A stretch of 47,980 nt of DNA, from positions 1 to 47,980 of the forward strand of contig JAHJSR010000017.1 in NCBI GenBank assembly GCA_018830085.1, written 5' to 3'. Position 1 is the stretch's first letter. The number at the start of each line of letters is the position of its first letter. The stretch is from Patescibacteria group bacterium (GTDB lineage: Bacteria; Patescibacteriota; Patescibacteriia; 2-12-FULL-60-25). A model generated the notes under the pieces. It was not told the DNA's origin, did not search any database, and saw only the letters and a program-made list of their open reading frames with translations. Below are positions 1 through 7,635 of this stretch, piece by piece. Position numbers and translations under genes: made by a program.

Positions 1-1
1 A

Positions 2-1027
2 ATTTATGCACCAATAGCAAATCGCCTTGGCATGGGTGATGTCAAAGGTAAATTGGAGGACGCGGCATTTAAATGGGTCATGCCCAAAGAATACGAATGG
101 GCTTCCAATCTGGCTACTCAGTCAATGCAAAATAAGCAATTGCAAATTCAAAAAGTCATCGAACAAACAATAGAAGAACTGGATATAAGCAAAATTCCTT
201 TTGACGATGTCCATGGACGACAAAAACACATTTATTCTTTGTATCGCAAACTTTTAAAAAACAATCGCGACATAAGTAAAATCTACGACCTTCTTGCCAT
301 ACGTTGCGTAATGCCAACCATAGCCGATTGCTATGCTGGCCTTGGTGTTATTCATAGCAAATGGACACCGCTTAAAGGCAGAATCAAAGATTACATATCC
401 CAACCCAAACCTAATGGATATCAATCATTGCATACCACAGTTTTTTACGAGCGCGGTGCCATTGTGGAATTTCAATTTAGAACTGTAGAAATGCACGAAG
501 CAGCTGAATTCGGTATTGCCGCTCATTGGACTTATGACGAACAAAAAGCCAAAAGGGCAGCCGCTGCTCGCATGAAGCAAATCCTTAATGATAAAGAACT
601 GGAGTGGATGGACTCTTTACACAATGTCCAAGAAAATATTAAGAAGAAAGAATTCTTTGATTCTTTAGAGGAAATGAAACTCGATGTTTTTAATGACCGA
701 ATTTTTGTTTACACTCCCAAAGGTGATGTTATAGATTTGCCTGAAGATTCAACACCAATAGATTTTGCGTATAGTATTCACACAGAAATTGGCAACACTT
801 GCACTAGAGCCAAAGTCAATGACGCGATTCATCCATTAGACCAACCTCTTAAAAGCGGCGACATTGTTGAAGTAATTACTGATAAAAATCGCAAAGGGCC
901 TAGCCCGGATTGGTTAAAATTCGCTAAAACCAGACACGCTCGTGCTAAAATTCGCCAATACGCCAGAGCCAGTATTTCTTCATGGCTCAAAGATGTACTT
1001 CCCAATCCAATAAAGAAAAAGAAATAA
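2..1027 (+). CDS. RelA/SpoT-family (p)ppGpp synthetase, 5' end outside window
   Basis: Stringent-response enzyme that makes the alarmone (p)ppGpp from ATP and GTP/GDP. The frame is open from base 2, and residues before the first Met (..APIANRLG) match the family, so the true start and any HD hydrolase domain lie upstream of the window. Counting from the Met at 32, the synthetase core spans about 60-170, with RIKD at 117-120 (the RxKD form typical of bifunctional Rel/SpoT, not the ExDD form of RelA), then NGYQSLHT and FQFRT. A TGS domain covers about 219-282. The protein stops only about 50 residues after TGS, so the usual helical, zinc-finger and ACT/RRM regions are absent. Family assignment is certain; whether it also hydrolyses ppGpp cannot be seen here. 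Confidence 0.95.
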   Translation: MYAPIANRLGMGDVKGKLEDAAFKWVMPKEYEWASNLATQSMQNKQLQIQKVIEQTIEELDISKIPFDDVHGRQKHIYSLYRKLLKNNRDISKIYDLLAIRCVMPTIADCYAGLGVIHSKWTPLKGRIKDYISQPKPNGYQSLHTTVFYERGAIVEFQFRTVEMHEAAEFGIAAHWTYDEQKAKRAAAARMKQILNDKELEWMDSLHNVQENIKKKEFFDSLEEMKLDVFNDRIFVYTPKGDVIDLPEDSTPIDFAYSIHTEIGNTCTRAKVNDAIHPLDQPLKSGDIVEVITDKNRKGPSPDWLKFAKTRHARAKIRQYARASISSWLKDVLPNPIKKKK

Positions 1028-1060
1028 AAAAAATCTAGGCTTCAATCCTAGATTTTTATT
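1028..1060. terminator. bidirectional terminator between relA/spoT homologue and parB
   Basis: A 9-bp stem, AAATCTAGG (1031-1039) with CCTAGATTT (1047-1055), flanked by A-runs and T-runs, lies between two convergent genes. It can end transcripts from both sides. Confidence 0.85.
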
Positions 1061-1070
1061 TACAAAATTT

Positions 1071-1994
1071 TTAATTGTTTTGTAATTTTTCTAAAACTCT
1101 ATTTAAATCTTCATCCGAGCCAAACTCAATTCTAATTTCACCATTTCCTTGCGGTTTTCGTTTTACTTGTACTTTTGAACCAAAATATGTTCGTAATCTA
1201 GCTTCTAAATCCAAAATATTTGGATCTATCGTTTTCGCTCTCTTACTTGATGCCGGAATACGAGCCTCTGCTTGTCTAACGGTAAAATTACCCTTTAACA
1301 TTTGCGCAAACAAATCTCTTCTTTGTTCCTCATCGGGTATTGATAGCAAAGTACGCGCATTTGATTGAGAAATTTTTCCTTCTATAACCGCTTGTTGAAT
1401 ATCTTCATCTAAATCCAATAACCTCATGATATTACCAACTTGTGGACGACTTTTACCAACTCTCTCGCCTATTTCATCCTGAGTTAATCCAAATTCTTCC
1501 TTAAGTTGAACATAGGCCTTTGCCTCCTCAATTGGATTCAAATCCTTACGTTGAACATTTTCTATTATGGCCAATTCCAATTTTTCTTGATGATTTGCCA
1601 ATCGTACAATAGCGGGCACTGTTTTAAGTCCAGCAATTTTTGACGCTCTTAGCCTTCTTTCACCAGCAATTAACTCATATCTACCATCAGGCAAGGCAAT
1701 AACAACCAATGGTTGTAAAATCCCATGTTGTTTTATTGACGCTACTAAGTCCTCCAAACCAGCGTGATCAAAATATAAACGTGGTTGATTTTCATTTGGA
1801 ATAATATTTTCTACAGGAACACTAATAACGCTTTGAATCACATCATTAACCGGTTGCGACTCTTCTACGCTTTGTGTATGTAAAACATCGGAATCTACCT
1901 GTTCTTCCTCTTGATTATTTTTTGGCTCACCACTCTTTGGTGGTATCAAGGCACCTAAACCGCGCCCCAAGCCTGACGATCTTTTTAACATCAT
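1071..1994 (-). CDS. parB: ParB/Spo0J chromosome-partitioning protein
   Basis: CTP-dependent DNA clamp that loads at parS sites and works with ParA in chromosome segregation. The N-terminus carries the ParA-contacting GLGRGLGALIP motif (residues 8-17). The CTP-binding/nuclease-fold domain has GERRLRA (111-117) and ENVQRKDL (145-152). A helix-turn-helix covers about 166-193, and a C-terminal dimerisation domain follows. At 307 residues it is full length. Its start overlaps the parA stop by 4 bases, so the two are translationally coupled. I found no exact parS palindrome in the window. Confidence 0.96.
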   Translation of the reverse strand: MMLKRSSGLGRGLGALIPPKSGEPKNNQEEEQVDSDVLHTQSVEESQPVNDVIQSVISVPVENIIPNENQPRLYFDHAGLEDLVASIKQHGILQPLVVIALPDGRYELIAGERRLRASKIAGLKTVPAIVRLANHQEKLELAIIENVQRKDLNPIEEAKAYVQLKEEFGLTQDEIGERVGKSRPQVGNIMRLLDLDEDIQQAVIEGKISQSNARTLLSIPDEEQRRDLFAQMLKGNFTVRQAEARIPASSKRAKTIDPNILDLEARLRTYFGSKVQVKRKPQGNGEIRIEFGSDEDLNRVLEKLQNN

Positions 1995-2773
1995 AGTGCA
2001 TTCTTGGCGTATAATTCTGTTGCTAAAATTTCTCTAGCTAAACGTTCATATGCTTTTGCACCTTGATTATAAGGATCAAAGGCAGCAATAGAACGACCAA
2101 AGGATGGAGCCTCCGCTAATCTAACACTTCTGGGAATTACTGACCTAAAAATATTATTAGGAAAATATTTATATAACTCTTGCAAAACATCATTAGAAAG
2201 TTTAGTTCTTTTATCGTACATGGTTAATACAGCCCCCAAAATCTCAATATCCGGCCTGATTCTCTCTTTAACCAATTGCAATGTATTCAATAAATCCGCT
2301 AAACCTTCTAAAGCATAATACTCAGCCTGAACCGGAATCAAAATCTCGTCCGAAGCAACAATTCCATTTAAAGTTATATAGCCAAGAGTAGGCGGACAAT
2401 CTATCAAGATATAATCATAATCATTTCTCACCTCACGCAACGCATCATGCAACTTAAACTCTTTACGCTCCATGTTTGGTAACTCTGCATTTAAACCAGC
2501 CAAGCCACTAGTTGCCGGAGCTACCCTAAGAGTCTCATGCATTGTTGGCTGTATAATCTCACTAACTTTTACTTTACCAAGCATGGCCTCATAAACACTC
2601 CGTTCTATATTTTGTTGATCAATACCAATACCAGAAGTCGCATTGGTTTGTGGATCCAAATCCACAATAAGCACAAACTTACCCAAATCAGCCAAATAAG
2701 CACCTAAATTAACGGCCGTAGTCGTCTTTCCTACGCCGCCTTTTTGATTAACAATGCCTATTATTCGAGCCAT
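1991..2773 (-). CDS. parA: ParA/Soj chromosome-partitioning ATPase
   Basis: Walker-type ATPase that binds DNA non-specifically and moves or positions ParB-parS complexes. The deviant Walker A motif KGGVGKTT is at residues 11-18, Walker A' with DLDPQ at about 38-42, and Walker B in the LIDCPP region at about 123-128. At 260 residues it is the chromosomal Soj type without an N-terminal helix-turn-helix. It is the first gene of a parA-parB operon. A good promoter places the transcript start only a few bases before the ATG, and there is no Shine-Dalgarno sequence. Confidence 0.96.
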   Translation of the reverse strand: MARIIGIVNQKGGVGKTTTAVNLGAYLADLGKFVLIVDLDPQTNATSGIGIDQQNIERSVYEAMLGKVKVSEIIQPTMHETLRVAPATSGLAGLNAELPNMERKEFKLHDALREVRNDYDYILIDCPPTLGYITLNGIVASDEILIPVQAEYYALEGLADLLNTLQLVKERIRPDIEILGAVLTMYDKRTKLSNDVLQELYKYFPNNIFRSVIPRSVRLAEAPSFGRSIAAFDPYNQGAKAYERLAREILATELYAKNAL

Positions 2774-2785
2774 AATGCTGAGCCT

Positions 2786-2814
2786 ATTTTACGCAACAAA
2801 CTCATAAAAAACAA
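2786..2814 (-). promoter_or_regulatory. parA promoter (short leader)
   Basis: On the minus strand TTGTTT (2814-2809), a 17-base spacer and TAAAAT (2791-2786). Twelve bases separate the -10 box from the parA ATG, so the predicted 5' leader is about 5 bases. Confidence 0.6.
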
Positions 2815-2858
2815 GGGGTCTAAACCAAGGCTTTTTTGCCCTATTTTAAAGTAAATCC

Positions 2859-2887
2859 TTGACAGTTTTCCTTATCTTAAGTATTAT
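2859..2887 (+). promoter_or_regulatory. promoter of initiator tRNA gene
   Basis: Consensus-level sigma70-type promoter: TTGACA (2859-2864), 17-base spacer, TATTAT (2882-2887), about 40 bases before the tRNA. It runs divergently from the parA promoter. Confidence 0.85.
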
Positions 2888-2926
2888 AAAGCCATTCAAA
2901 TTATACAAATTTGCAATTGCATATAC

Positions 2927-3002
2927 CGCGGGGTAGAGCAGTTGGCAGCTCGCCAGGCCCATAACCTGGAGGTCGTGGGTTCAAGTCCCACCCCCGCAAC
3001 CA
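2927..3002 (+). tRNA. initiator tRNA-fMet (CAU)
   Basis: Complete 76-nt cloverleaf with encoded CCA. The first acceptor position is a C-A mismatch (C1/A72), the hallmark of bacterial initiator tRNA, and the gene opens with CGCGGGG as in other initiators. The anticodon loop reads CCCATAA with anticodon CAT. The anticodon stem is CCAGG/CCTGG, so only two of the three usual G-C pairs next to the loop are kept and the third is A-U. It is required for formyl-Met initiation in the P site. Confidence 0.95.
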
Positions 3003-3003
3003 A

Positions 3004-3038
3004 TTAAAAAACCGCTTAGTTATAAGACGGTTTTTTAA
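3004..3038 (+). terminator. terminator after initiator tRNA
   Basis: Stem AAAAAACCG (3006-3014) with CGGTTTTTT (3028-3036), ending in a T-run directly after the tRNA. Confidence 0.85.
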
Positions 3039-3080
3039 TTATTGTCTACAAAGCAAAATATTATTTATTCAATGTTTGAC

Positions 3081-3109
3081 TTGCCAAAAATTTAAAATTT
3101 CGCTACTAT
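3081..3109 (+). promoter_or_regulatory. promoter of elongator tRNA-Met gene
   Basis: TTGCCA (3081-3086), 17-base spacer, TACTAT (3104-3109), 38 bases before the tRNA. Confidence 0.7.
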
Positions 3110-3147
3110 TGTGCCCACAAACCAATTCATTATTTTCCAATGTTCAT

Positions 3148-3224
3148 GGCGGGGTAGCTCAGTTGGTTAGAGCGCGGGACTCATAAGCCCGAGGTCGTGG
3201 GTTCGATCCCCACCTCCGCTACCA
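3148..3224 (+). tRNA. tRNA-Met (CAU), elongator
   Basis: Complete 77-nt cloverleaf with encoded CCA and anticodon loop CTCATAA. The acceptor arm GGCGGGG / CTCCGCT has a G1-U72 pair, and the termini resemble Gram-positive elongator tRNA-Met. The anticodon stem ends in an unusual A31/G39 opposition. A CAU anticodon could also belong to the lysidine-modified tRNA-Ile2. The arm sequences favour Met, but base modification cannot be read from DNA. Confidence 0.85.
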
Positions 3225-3226
3225 TG

Positions 3227-3250
3227 AAAAACAGCTATTAGCTGTTTTTT
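3227..3250 (+). terminator. terminator after tRNA-Met
   Basis: Stem AAAACAGCT / AGCTGTTTT with a 3-base loop, followed by a T-run. Confidence 0.85.
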
Positions 3251-3277
3251 TATTTGGGAGTTGAACAGGAAGGGCGT

Positions 3278-3297
3278 CGGGAAACTTAGGTTTCCCG
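3278..3297. other. perfect 8-bp hairpin of unknown role
   Basis: CGGGAAAC (3278-3285), loop TTAG, GTTTCCCG (3290-3297), in the 127-base gap between tRNA-Met and the end of the glycosyltransferase gene. There is no T-run on either side, so it is not a classic intrinsic terminator. It may protect or process the 3' end of the glycosyltransferase mRNA. Confidence 0.5.
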
Positions 3298-3351
3298 ATA
3301 GTGAAAACAGGCTAAGAAGAACAATTGAACATTAAACAATTTTTAAACATA

Positions 3352-4476
3352 CTAAATCAATTTTAAAATATTTTGATAAACAATCTCAGATGATCTTTCC
3401 CAATTCCACTTCTCTGCCTGAACCAAACCTTTCTTTGCCATCAAATCACAAGCACGTTCATCCTTAGCACATGTCATTATAGCGCCCATCCATCCATCTT
3501 GATCCAATGGATCAATAATCATTTCTGCTTCACCCACAACCTCTGGCAACGCTCCAACATCACTAACCGCTACAGGCGTACCAGCTTGCATTGCCTCTAG
3601 AGCCACTAATCCAAATCCTTCATCCAAAGATGGTACGGCTACCATATCAGCACCCAATAGCAATGTCCGTTTTTGCTCATCAGTCACACTACGAAATCTA
3701 TAAAAAAACTTTTCTTCACTACCTTTTAATTTTTTTATCTCTTCCTCAACATTATCAAACTTCCATCCATTAGCACCCGCAATAACCAAATCCGGAACTT
3801 GTGCAAATTCTTGTTTCGCCTTTTTCCAAGCTCTTATTAACATTACAACATTCTTTCTAGGTTCAACCGTCCCCAAACACAAAAAAAATTTCTTACCCAA
3901 CTCCAATTCTTTCTCACAAAAATCTTTGGCAATTTCTTTATTCTTTGTTAATTGTTGGCTATTAATTAAACCATCTCCTCCTTCACCAGTTACAATTATT
4001 TTTTCTGCTGGAATATTTAAAATTCTTGTAATTGATTTTTTTGTATACTCTGATACCGCAAATATCACCGGCGCTTTGCGCAATCCCTTTGCAAAAAGAT
4101 GAGTGGTGATTTTACTTTGTAACCAAGTTTGATTAAACCATTCCGGATGATCAAAAATAATCAAATCATGAACCCAAGGTACCACGGGTATTTTAATTGC
4201 TGGAGGTATGGAACCGCTAGGTACAAATAATATATCGCAAGGATTTTCTTTTAAGCCACCACGTAATGACTTACCAGTCGCATCATCCAACCAAATAATT
4301 TTACCCTCACTCCACTTACCACCTTTAGGAACATAAAACTTAATCTCAACATCGAGCACTTTGTCATGTGCAATGCGTTGCATGTGCAAACACAACTCTC
4401 TAGCCGCATGCGCCACTCCAGCTCCATCAGACCCATCTTGTGGTAAACACCGTAAATCCACTCCAACGATCTTCAT
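3352..4476 (-). CDS. GT4-family (GT-B fold) glycosyltransferase
   Basis: Transfers a sugar from an activated donor in cell-envelope polysaccharide or glycolipid synthesis; the substrate cannot be inferred. The N-terminal half contains VPWVHDLIIF and AVSEYTKKSI, typical of the acceptor-side Rossmann domain. The C-terminal half has LGTVEPRKN and the donor-binding E-x7-E region around SLDEGFGLVALEAMQAGTP, then VSDVGALPEVVG. I take the ATG at 4476 (MKIVGVDLR) as start, because the upstream TTG at 4488 would overlap the carboxypeptidase stop and adds only four residues. About 374 residues, normal for the family. Last gene of the aspS-to-GT4 run. Confidence 0.9.
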   Translation of the reverse strand: MKIVGVDLRCLPQDGSDGAGVAHAARELCLHMQRIAHDKVLDVEIKFYVPKGGKWSEGKIIWLDDATGKSLRGGLKENPCDILFVPSGSIPPAIKIPVVPWVHDLIIFDHPEWFNQTWLQSKITTHLFAKGLRKAPVIFAVSEYTKKSITRILNIPAEKIIVTGEGGDGLINSQQLTKNKEIAKDFCEKELELGKKFFLCLGTVEPRKNVVMLIRAWKKAKQEFAQVPDLVIAGANGWKFDNVEEEIKKLKGSEEKFFYRFRSVTDEQKRTLLLGADMVAVPSLDEGFGLVALEAMQAGTPVAVSDVGALPEVVGEAEMIIDPLDQDGWMGAIMTCAKDERACDLMAKKGLVQAEKWNWERSSEIVYQNILKLI

Positions 4477-4481
4477 AGAAA

Positions 4482-5417
4482 CTACCAAATATAAGAATCA
4501 AATACCCAAGAGGTTAATGCTTTTACATCTTTAAACCTCGTAAAATGATTATCACCACCCAACATAACAACAACGACCTCATGTCCCGCAGAATTACGCG
4601 TTACTTGAGCTAAACAATATCCAGCCTCTGGTAGTGATCCAGTTTTTGCAGCCATAATCTTATATGGATCTTCATTTAAAAATGATTGCAAAAGCAAATT
4701 AGTGGATTCAACATTATATTCCTTACCTTCTTTTGTAGTTAAATTAATTTCTGATAAATTTAAAGCCTCTCTAATCTCCGGATAATTCATCGCAATAGTA
4801 ATCAAAGCCGCAACATCAGCCGCACTACCTTTATTCTCAACATTCAAACCCGTAGGATCAGCAAAAGATAATGATACTAGATGTAACTCTTTAGCTTTTT
4901 GATTCATACGCAAAATAAATTCATCTTCACTCATTCCACTAGACCTAGCAAATGCAACAGCTACCTCGTTTACAGAACCGACCAACATTGCTTTTAAAGC
5001 ATCTCGCTTATCAATTGTTTCATTAATTCTAAATTCAGTACTGCTACGATAATCAAAATCAGATCTCACAAAAGACAAATTCCCCTCCAAGCCTTGATCA
5101 CTTTCTAACACTACTATTGATGTCATTAATTTAGACAAACTAGCTATTGATCTAACATCGTGTGGCGCTTTTGCAAAAAGAACACCGCCGCTGGCGACAT
5201 CTGCAACAAAAACACTCTGTCCGCTCACAACAAGGCCAAGATTATTGGGATCAATCTTGCGTGGAGTGGCAACCGCTTGACTTACTATACCCTCCTTTTG
5301 TATCAAAAGAGGCTCAACAGCCACACTCTGCCCATATACTTGCATGGGAGTTACCCCTGAAAAAGATGCTGGCGCAATAGCCAATACTGTCAATAATGAT
5401 AATAAATAATCAAACAT
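4482..5417 (-). CDS. D-alanyl-D-alanine carboxypeptidase (S11-like PBP)
   Basis: Exported serine peptidase that trims the terminal D-Ala of peptidoglycan stem peptides. A hydrophobic signal segment occupies residues 1-20. The three penicillin-binding-protein motifs are present: SLSK (SxxK, in SIASLSKLMTS), SVN (SxN, in VGSVNEVAV) and KTG (AAKTGSLPEAG). At 311 residues it has the catalytic domain but little of the C-terminal domain seen in DacA. It follows scpB by one base. An uncleaved signal could anchor it in the membrane. Confidence 0.88.
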   Translation of the reverse strand: MFDYLLSLLTVLAIAPASFSGVTPMQVYGQSVAVEPLLIQKEGIVSQAVATPRKIDPNNLGLVVSGQSVFVADVASGGVLFAKAPHDVRSIASLSKLMTSIVVLESDQGLEGNLSFVRSDFDYRSSTEFRINETIDKRDALKAMLVGSVNEVAVAFARSSGMSEDEFILRMNQKAKELHLVSLSFADPTGLNVENKGSAADVAALITIAMNYPEIREALNLSEINLTTKEGKEYNVESTNLLLQSFLNEDPYKIMAAKTGSLPEAGYCLAQVTRNSAGHEVVVVMLGGDNHFTRFKDVKALTSWVFDSYIW

Positions 5418-5418
5418 A

Positions 5419-5997
5419 TTATACAGACAAATCTTCTTTTACCTCCTCATCTTTTTCATCTTCCTTGGGGTTTAATTGATCTAAAATATCGGCAACTGCC
5501 GTATGACCTCTTAACTCCGAATAATCAGGCAAATCATCAATCGATTTTAAACCCAAGTGTTTTACAAATTCAAATGTCACAGCATATGTAGGTTGCCCTA
5601 ATCTTTGATCATCTTTTTGCTCTACCAACCCACGAATCATAAGATTACGCAAAATCATCGCCGACTGAACTCCCCGAATTTGTTCTAACTCAGGTCTGGT
5701 CATGGGTCCACGATAAGCAAGAATGGTCAACGCTTCCAAAGAAGCTCGGGTTAACTCACCCTGTTCTTCATCCTTAATTACTTTTTTAACAAATTCCGCA
5801 ACCTCTGGCACTGTTACCAATTCATACTCTTGTTCATGCTGTTGTAACATTACACCTCTATCATTTAAAATCTCCTCCAACTCAACCAAGGCCTGTTCAA
5901 CATCTTTAACCTTAGCCTCACAAATATCAGCCAACTTTTTTACTGTTAATGGCTTTGCCGCTGAAAATAAAACTGCTTCGATGTATTTTATTAACAT
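5419..5997 (-). CDS. scpB: segregation and condensation protein ScpB
   Basis: Kleisin-associated winged-helix protein of the SMC-ScpA-ScpB condensin complex. Family features include the N-terminal IKYIEAVLFSAAKPLTV, the central LTRASLEALTILAYRGPMTRPE and the GVQSAMILRNLMIRGLVE wing region. The last 25 residues are an acidic, Lys/Glu-rich tail beyond the folded core. 192 residues. It lies 7 bases after scpA, as expected for partners made together. Its neighbour parAB serves the same process. Confidence 0.95.
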   Translation of the reverse strand: MLIKYIEAVLFSAAKPLTVKKLADICEAKVKDVEQALVELEEILNDRGVMLQQHEQEYELVTVPEVAEFVKKVIKDEEQGELTRASLEALTILAYRGPMTRPELEQIRGVQSAMILRNLMIRGLVEQKDDQRLGQPTYAVTFEFVKHLGLKSIDDLPDYSELRGHTAVADILDQLNPKEDEKDEEVKEDLSV

Positions 5998-6004
5998 ATT
6001 TTTT

Positions 6005-6745
6005 TTAAATAAATGACTCTGCTAACGGATCTCTATCGCCCGCATCCGGATGACCGGATATATGAATATCATCAAACATAGCCTGTTGCTCAACACTAAT
6101 AAATCTTTGCTTAATAAGTTCCAATAATGCTAAAAAACTGACGATTGCATCAACTTTATGCGTAGCTCCCTTTACAAAACTCTTAAAAGTAAATTTTGCA
6201 TGGCTTCTGACGCGTCCCACCAAATCAGATATTCTTTCCTGAATATGTACAGCTTTGTGGATAGCCGCCTTTGGCAATTTAATAATAGGTTCAATCCTAG
6301 AGATAACTCTTTGCATGGCTTCCATTAAAACTTCACTATTTATACTTGGGGATGGTGAAAACTTAACCTCTCTCTTACGCACTACTACTTGCTTACGAGA
6401 AAAAGACTTCACTCCCATTTTCCATCTCTCATCTATCTTTCTGGCTGCAGTCACAAACATCTGATACTGACGTAATTGCGATTCCAAATCCGGACCATCT
6501 TCCATTTCATCATCTTCAAATCCTGGAAGCATTAATTTAGATTTAAGATAAATAAGTTTAGATGCTACTACCAAAAAATCTGCCATCTCTTCTGGCAGTA
6601 CTGGCTTTGACTTCATATACTCCACAAACTGATCTGTAACAGCCGCTAATGAAATTTCCGAAATCTCAAGCTCTTGTTTCTCAACTAACTGCAATAAAAG
6701 GTCCAATGGGCCTTCAAAATGCGCAATCTGTACCGAATACGCCAT
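6005..6745 (-). CDS. scpA: segregation and condensation protein ScpA (kleisin)
   Basis: Kleisin that bridges the SMC heads in bacterial condensin. The N-terminal signature FEGPLDLLLQLVEKQELEI is at residues 9-27, followed by DQFVEYM and the ADFLVVASKLIYLKSKLMLP helix that contacts the SMC neck. The C-terminal winged helix contains VSFLALLELIKQR near residue 205. 246 residues, full length. A TATTAT box (6758-6753) ends 7 bases before the ATG and could give a leaderless internal transcript, but its -35 match is poor. Confidence 0.96.
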   Translation of the reverse strand: MAYSVQIAHFEGPLDLLLQLVEKQELEISEISLAAVTDQFVEYMKSKPVLPEEMADFLVVASKLIYLKSKLMLPGFEDDEMEDGPDLESQLRQYQMFVTAARKIDERWKMGVKSFSRKQVVVRKREVKFSPSPSINSEVLMEAMQRVISRIEPIIKLPKAAIHKAVHIQERISDLVGRVRSHAKFTFKSFVKGATHKVDAIVSFLALLELIKQRFISVEQQAMFDDIHISGHPDAGDRDPLAESFI

Positions 6746-6778
6746 GCATCAAATAATACTAGATTAACGCTTTTTTGG

Positions 6779-7606
6779 CTAGATGTCTGCGTTTTTGAGA
6801 GTTAAAACATTGATCTGCGCTGGCGCAAACCATCTAAAAGGAATTTTAAACGTTCCAACGCCATTTGATACCAATAATTTCATACTATTAATTTTATACA
6901 AACCTGATATATAATCAGTCCCATAAACCGAAGGCACATATGGCACCCATTTACCAAACAGTGTAATTTGACCTCCGTGAGTATGCCCGGATAAAACCAA
7001 ATCCGGCATCGAATCCGGAAGCGTAATTATTTGATCAGGAGTGTGTGATAATAAAATAAAAAAATCTTCAGCCTTGACGTCCACCTCCGCTTTTTTATAA
7101 TCCGGCTCACCATACGTTGGATCAGCGATTCCGCCTAACCAAAAACCACCCTCGCCCAAATCAATCCATGTATTTTTATTATCAATTAATTTAATACCGT
7201 ACTTCTCCATCGCGACCGGCATTAATTCAGCAGCTCTAAAATAATCATGATTACCCATTACAGCATAAATACCTAAAGGTGCATCAATTTTACTCAATTC
7301 CCTAATAACCGGCTCAACATAATCCGCATGATAATCGACATAATCACCACCCAATAATACAAGATCCGGATCTTGAGCATTAACAGCCGTGATAATCATT
7401 TTCAACCAATTCTCACTTCTCCTTGGCCCATAATGAACATCGCTCAAAAAAACAATTTTAACATCTTCGAGTTTGCTGGGCATGGAATCAAATAATATCT
7501 CATTTTGCACTATTTCAGGATAATACGCTTGCAAATAACTATCCGAAATAACCAAAACAAACAAAACTACTAGTATAGCCAATATTTTTAATATTTTTTT
7601 ACTCAT
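6779..7606 (-). CDS. membrane-anchored metallophosphoesterase (YkuE/YaeI-like)
   Basis: Calcineurin-like phosphoesterase whose active site should face outside the cytoplasm. An N-terminal membrane segment covers about residues 5-24. Metal-binding motifs appear in order: FLSDVHYG (D, H), GGDYVDY (D), MGNHDYF (N, H), LSHTPD (H) and LSGHTHGGQ (H, H). 275 residues. Related proteins act on UDP-sugar lipids or phospholipids; the substrate here is unknown. It lies between pyrD and scpA on the same strand. Confidence 0.9.
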   Translation of the reverse strand: MSKKILKILAILVVLFVLVISDSYLQAYYPEIVQNEILFDSMPSKLEDVKIVFLSDVHYGPRRSENWLKMIITAVNAQDPDLVLLGGDYVDYHADYVEPVIRELSKIDAPLGIYAVMGNHDYFRAAELMPVAMEKYGIKLIDNKNTWIDLGEGGFWLGGIADPTYGEPDYKKAEVDVKAEDFFILLSHTPDQIITLPDSMPDLVLSGHTHGGQITLFGKWVPYVPSVYGTDYISGLYKINSMKLLVSNGVGTFKIPFRWFAPAQINVLTLKNADI

Positions 7607-7635
7607 GTAATTCTAACGAATCATCAACAAAAAAC

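Noticed and set aside
1071-2773. parS sites or a replication origin near parAB
   Set aside because: No TGTTTCACGTGAAACA-like palindrome or DnaA-box cluster was found; the AT-rich 46.7-46.9 kb stretch is better explained as promoter region.
3278-3297. Intrinsic terminator for the glycosyltransferase gene
   Set aside because: The stem is perfect but lacks a T-run in either direction, so it is listed only as a hairpin.
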